From: DATKMS01 sp041497995
GTDB taxonomy: Bacteria > Desulfobacterota > Binatia > HRBIN30
Assembly: GCA_041497995.1 (NCBI GenBank)
Contig: JBGQHM010000061.1
Location: 1-23,749 of the forward strand
Direction: 5' to 3'
Length of the DNA stretch: 23,749 nucleotides
Every line of letters begins with the position of its first letter. Positions within the stretch are counted from its first letter, which is position 1. The notes below the pieces were generated by a model. It saw nothing but the letters and a program-made list of their open reading frames with translations, ran no database searches and was not told the origin of the DNA. The translations under genes and the position numbers were made by a program. This document shows positions 23,486-23,749 of this stretch, one piece after another.

Positions 23486-23749
23486 ATGCGCGTCAGTGAC
23501 GCGCTGGCTAGCAATGCCATCATCGTCCAGCCCCCGTGGCAGACCTTCGACGACGCAGTTGGCGGACTCGTGGCCCAGTTGGTGGCGTCGGCCCGGTTGC
23601 CCCGCCGGCTGGCGCCGGATGCGGTGACGCGTATCCACGAGCGCGAGGCAATGGCCAGCACCGCGATGGTGGACATTGGGGTCAGCATCACACACGCCCG
23701 CCTGGACGGCGTTACTGGTGTCGTTGCAGCGATCGCGGTATCGCCGCAG
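23486..23749 (+). CDS. PTS EIIA (fructose/Ntr type, PtsN-like) domain, 5' part cut by right edge
   Basis: The first 88 residues of a PTS_EIIA_2 domain are present and the frame is open to the right edge. It begins MRVSDALASNAIIVQPPWQT with the DDAVGGLVAQLVASARLPR helix. It continues HEREAMASTAMVDIGVSITH then ARLDG, where H70 is the phosphorylated histidine (family consensus IPHAR). PtsN-like proteins receive phosphate from the PTSNtr chain and regulate potassium and nitrogen physiology; fructose EIIA is the alternative. GGGAG 8 nt upstream supports ATG 23486. A -10-like TATACAAT lies at 23403-23410. It is divergent from ribBA. Confidence 0.8.
   Translation, partial: MRVSDALASNAIIVQPPWQTFDDAVGGLVAQLVASARLPRRLAPDAVTRIHEREAMASTAMVDIGVSITHARLDGVTGVVAAIAVSPQ

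Overview
The window is high-GC bacterial chromosome, most likely from an uncultured deltaproteobacterium-like lineage (Desulfobacterota, Myxococcota or Binatota-type). I infer this from three things: the conserved thpR-recA-pilT-recX-alaS-phoH-ybeY-prfB block, a secreted beta-propeller/cysteine-rich protein that ends in a GGGC + hydrophobic helix + arginine sorting tail, and a RibBA with a degenerate GTP cyclohydrolase half. Taxonomy cannot be settled without a search.

Layout. (a) 1-3520 is an accessory region. It holds the start of an IS200/REP-type Y1 transposase with four flanking palindromes, an orphan AbrB-type antitoxin, a PIN-domain toxin followed by a frameshifted partner gene, a large stand-alone PIN-like nuclease (YLDQN motif), and a zinc-ribbon membrane protein. 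(b) 3789-7549 is a run of small-molecule enzymes on the + strand: a PNPOx-fold flavoprotein, an APH-fold phosphotransferase, a GST, a carboxymuconolactone decarboxylase fragment, a RidA paralogue, and ThpR, which runs into recA. (c) 7533-15709 is the housekeeping core: recA, pilT, recX, alaS, phoH, ybeY and prfB, tightly packed and often overlapping. prfB carries the classic +1 programmed frameshift. (d) 15764-17680 encodes a DnaQ-like exonuclease fused to a UvrC-like GIY-YIG module. It is convergent with, and overlaps, (e) a 911-residue secreted FG-GAP/cysteine-rich protein (17618-20353). (f) 20566-23301 is a minus-strand group: a small lipoprotein-like protein, tRNA-Ala(GGC), a GNAT acetyltransferase, a small membrane protein and RibBA. 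(g) The right edge holds the start of a PTS EIIA (PtsN-like) gene, divergent from ribBA.

The core genes cover recombination (RecA, RecX), translation (AlaS, RF2, tRNA-Ala, YbeY, ThpR) and RNA turnover (PhoH, YbeY). The most unusual structures are: a ~77-bp tandem duplication that supplies the recX start codon; a perfect 13-bp hairpin inside the exonuclease coding sequence, placed where the opposing secreted-protein gene should terminate; a broken PIN-toxin partner beside a second PIN-like nuclease; and several unrelated families of short intergenic inverted repeats, one of which has been absorbed into the ybeY C-terminus. I see no CRISPR array, rRNA, prophage or convincing riboswitch, and no gene-free gap longer than 300 bases.
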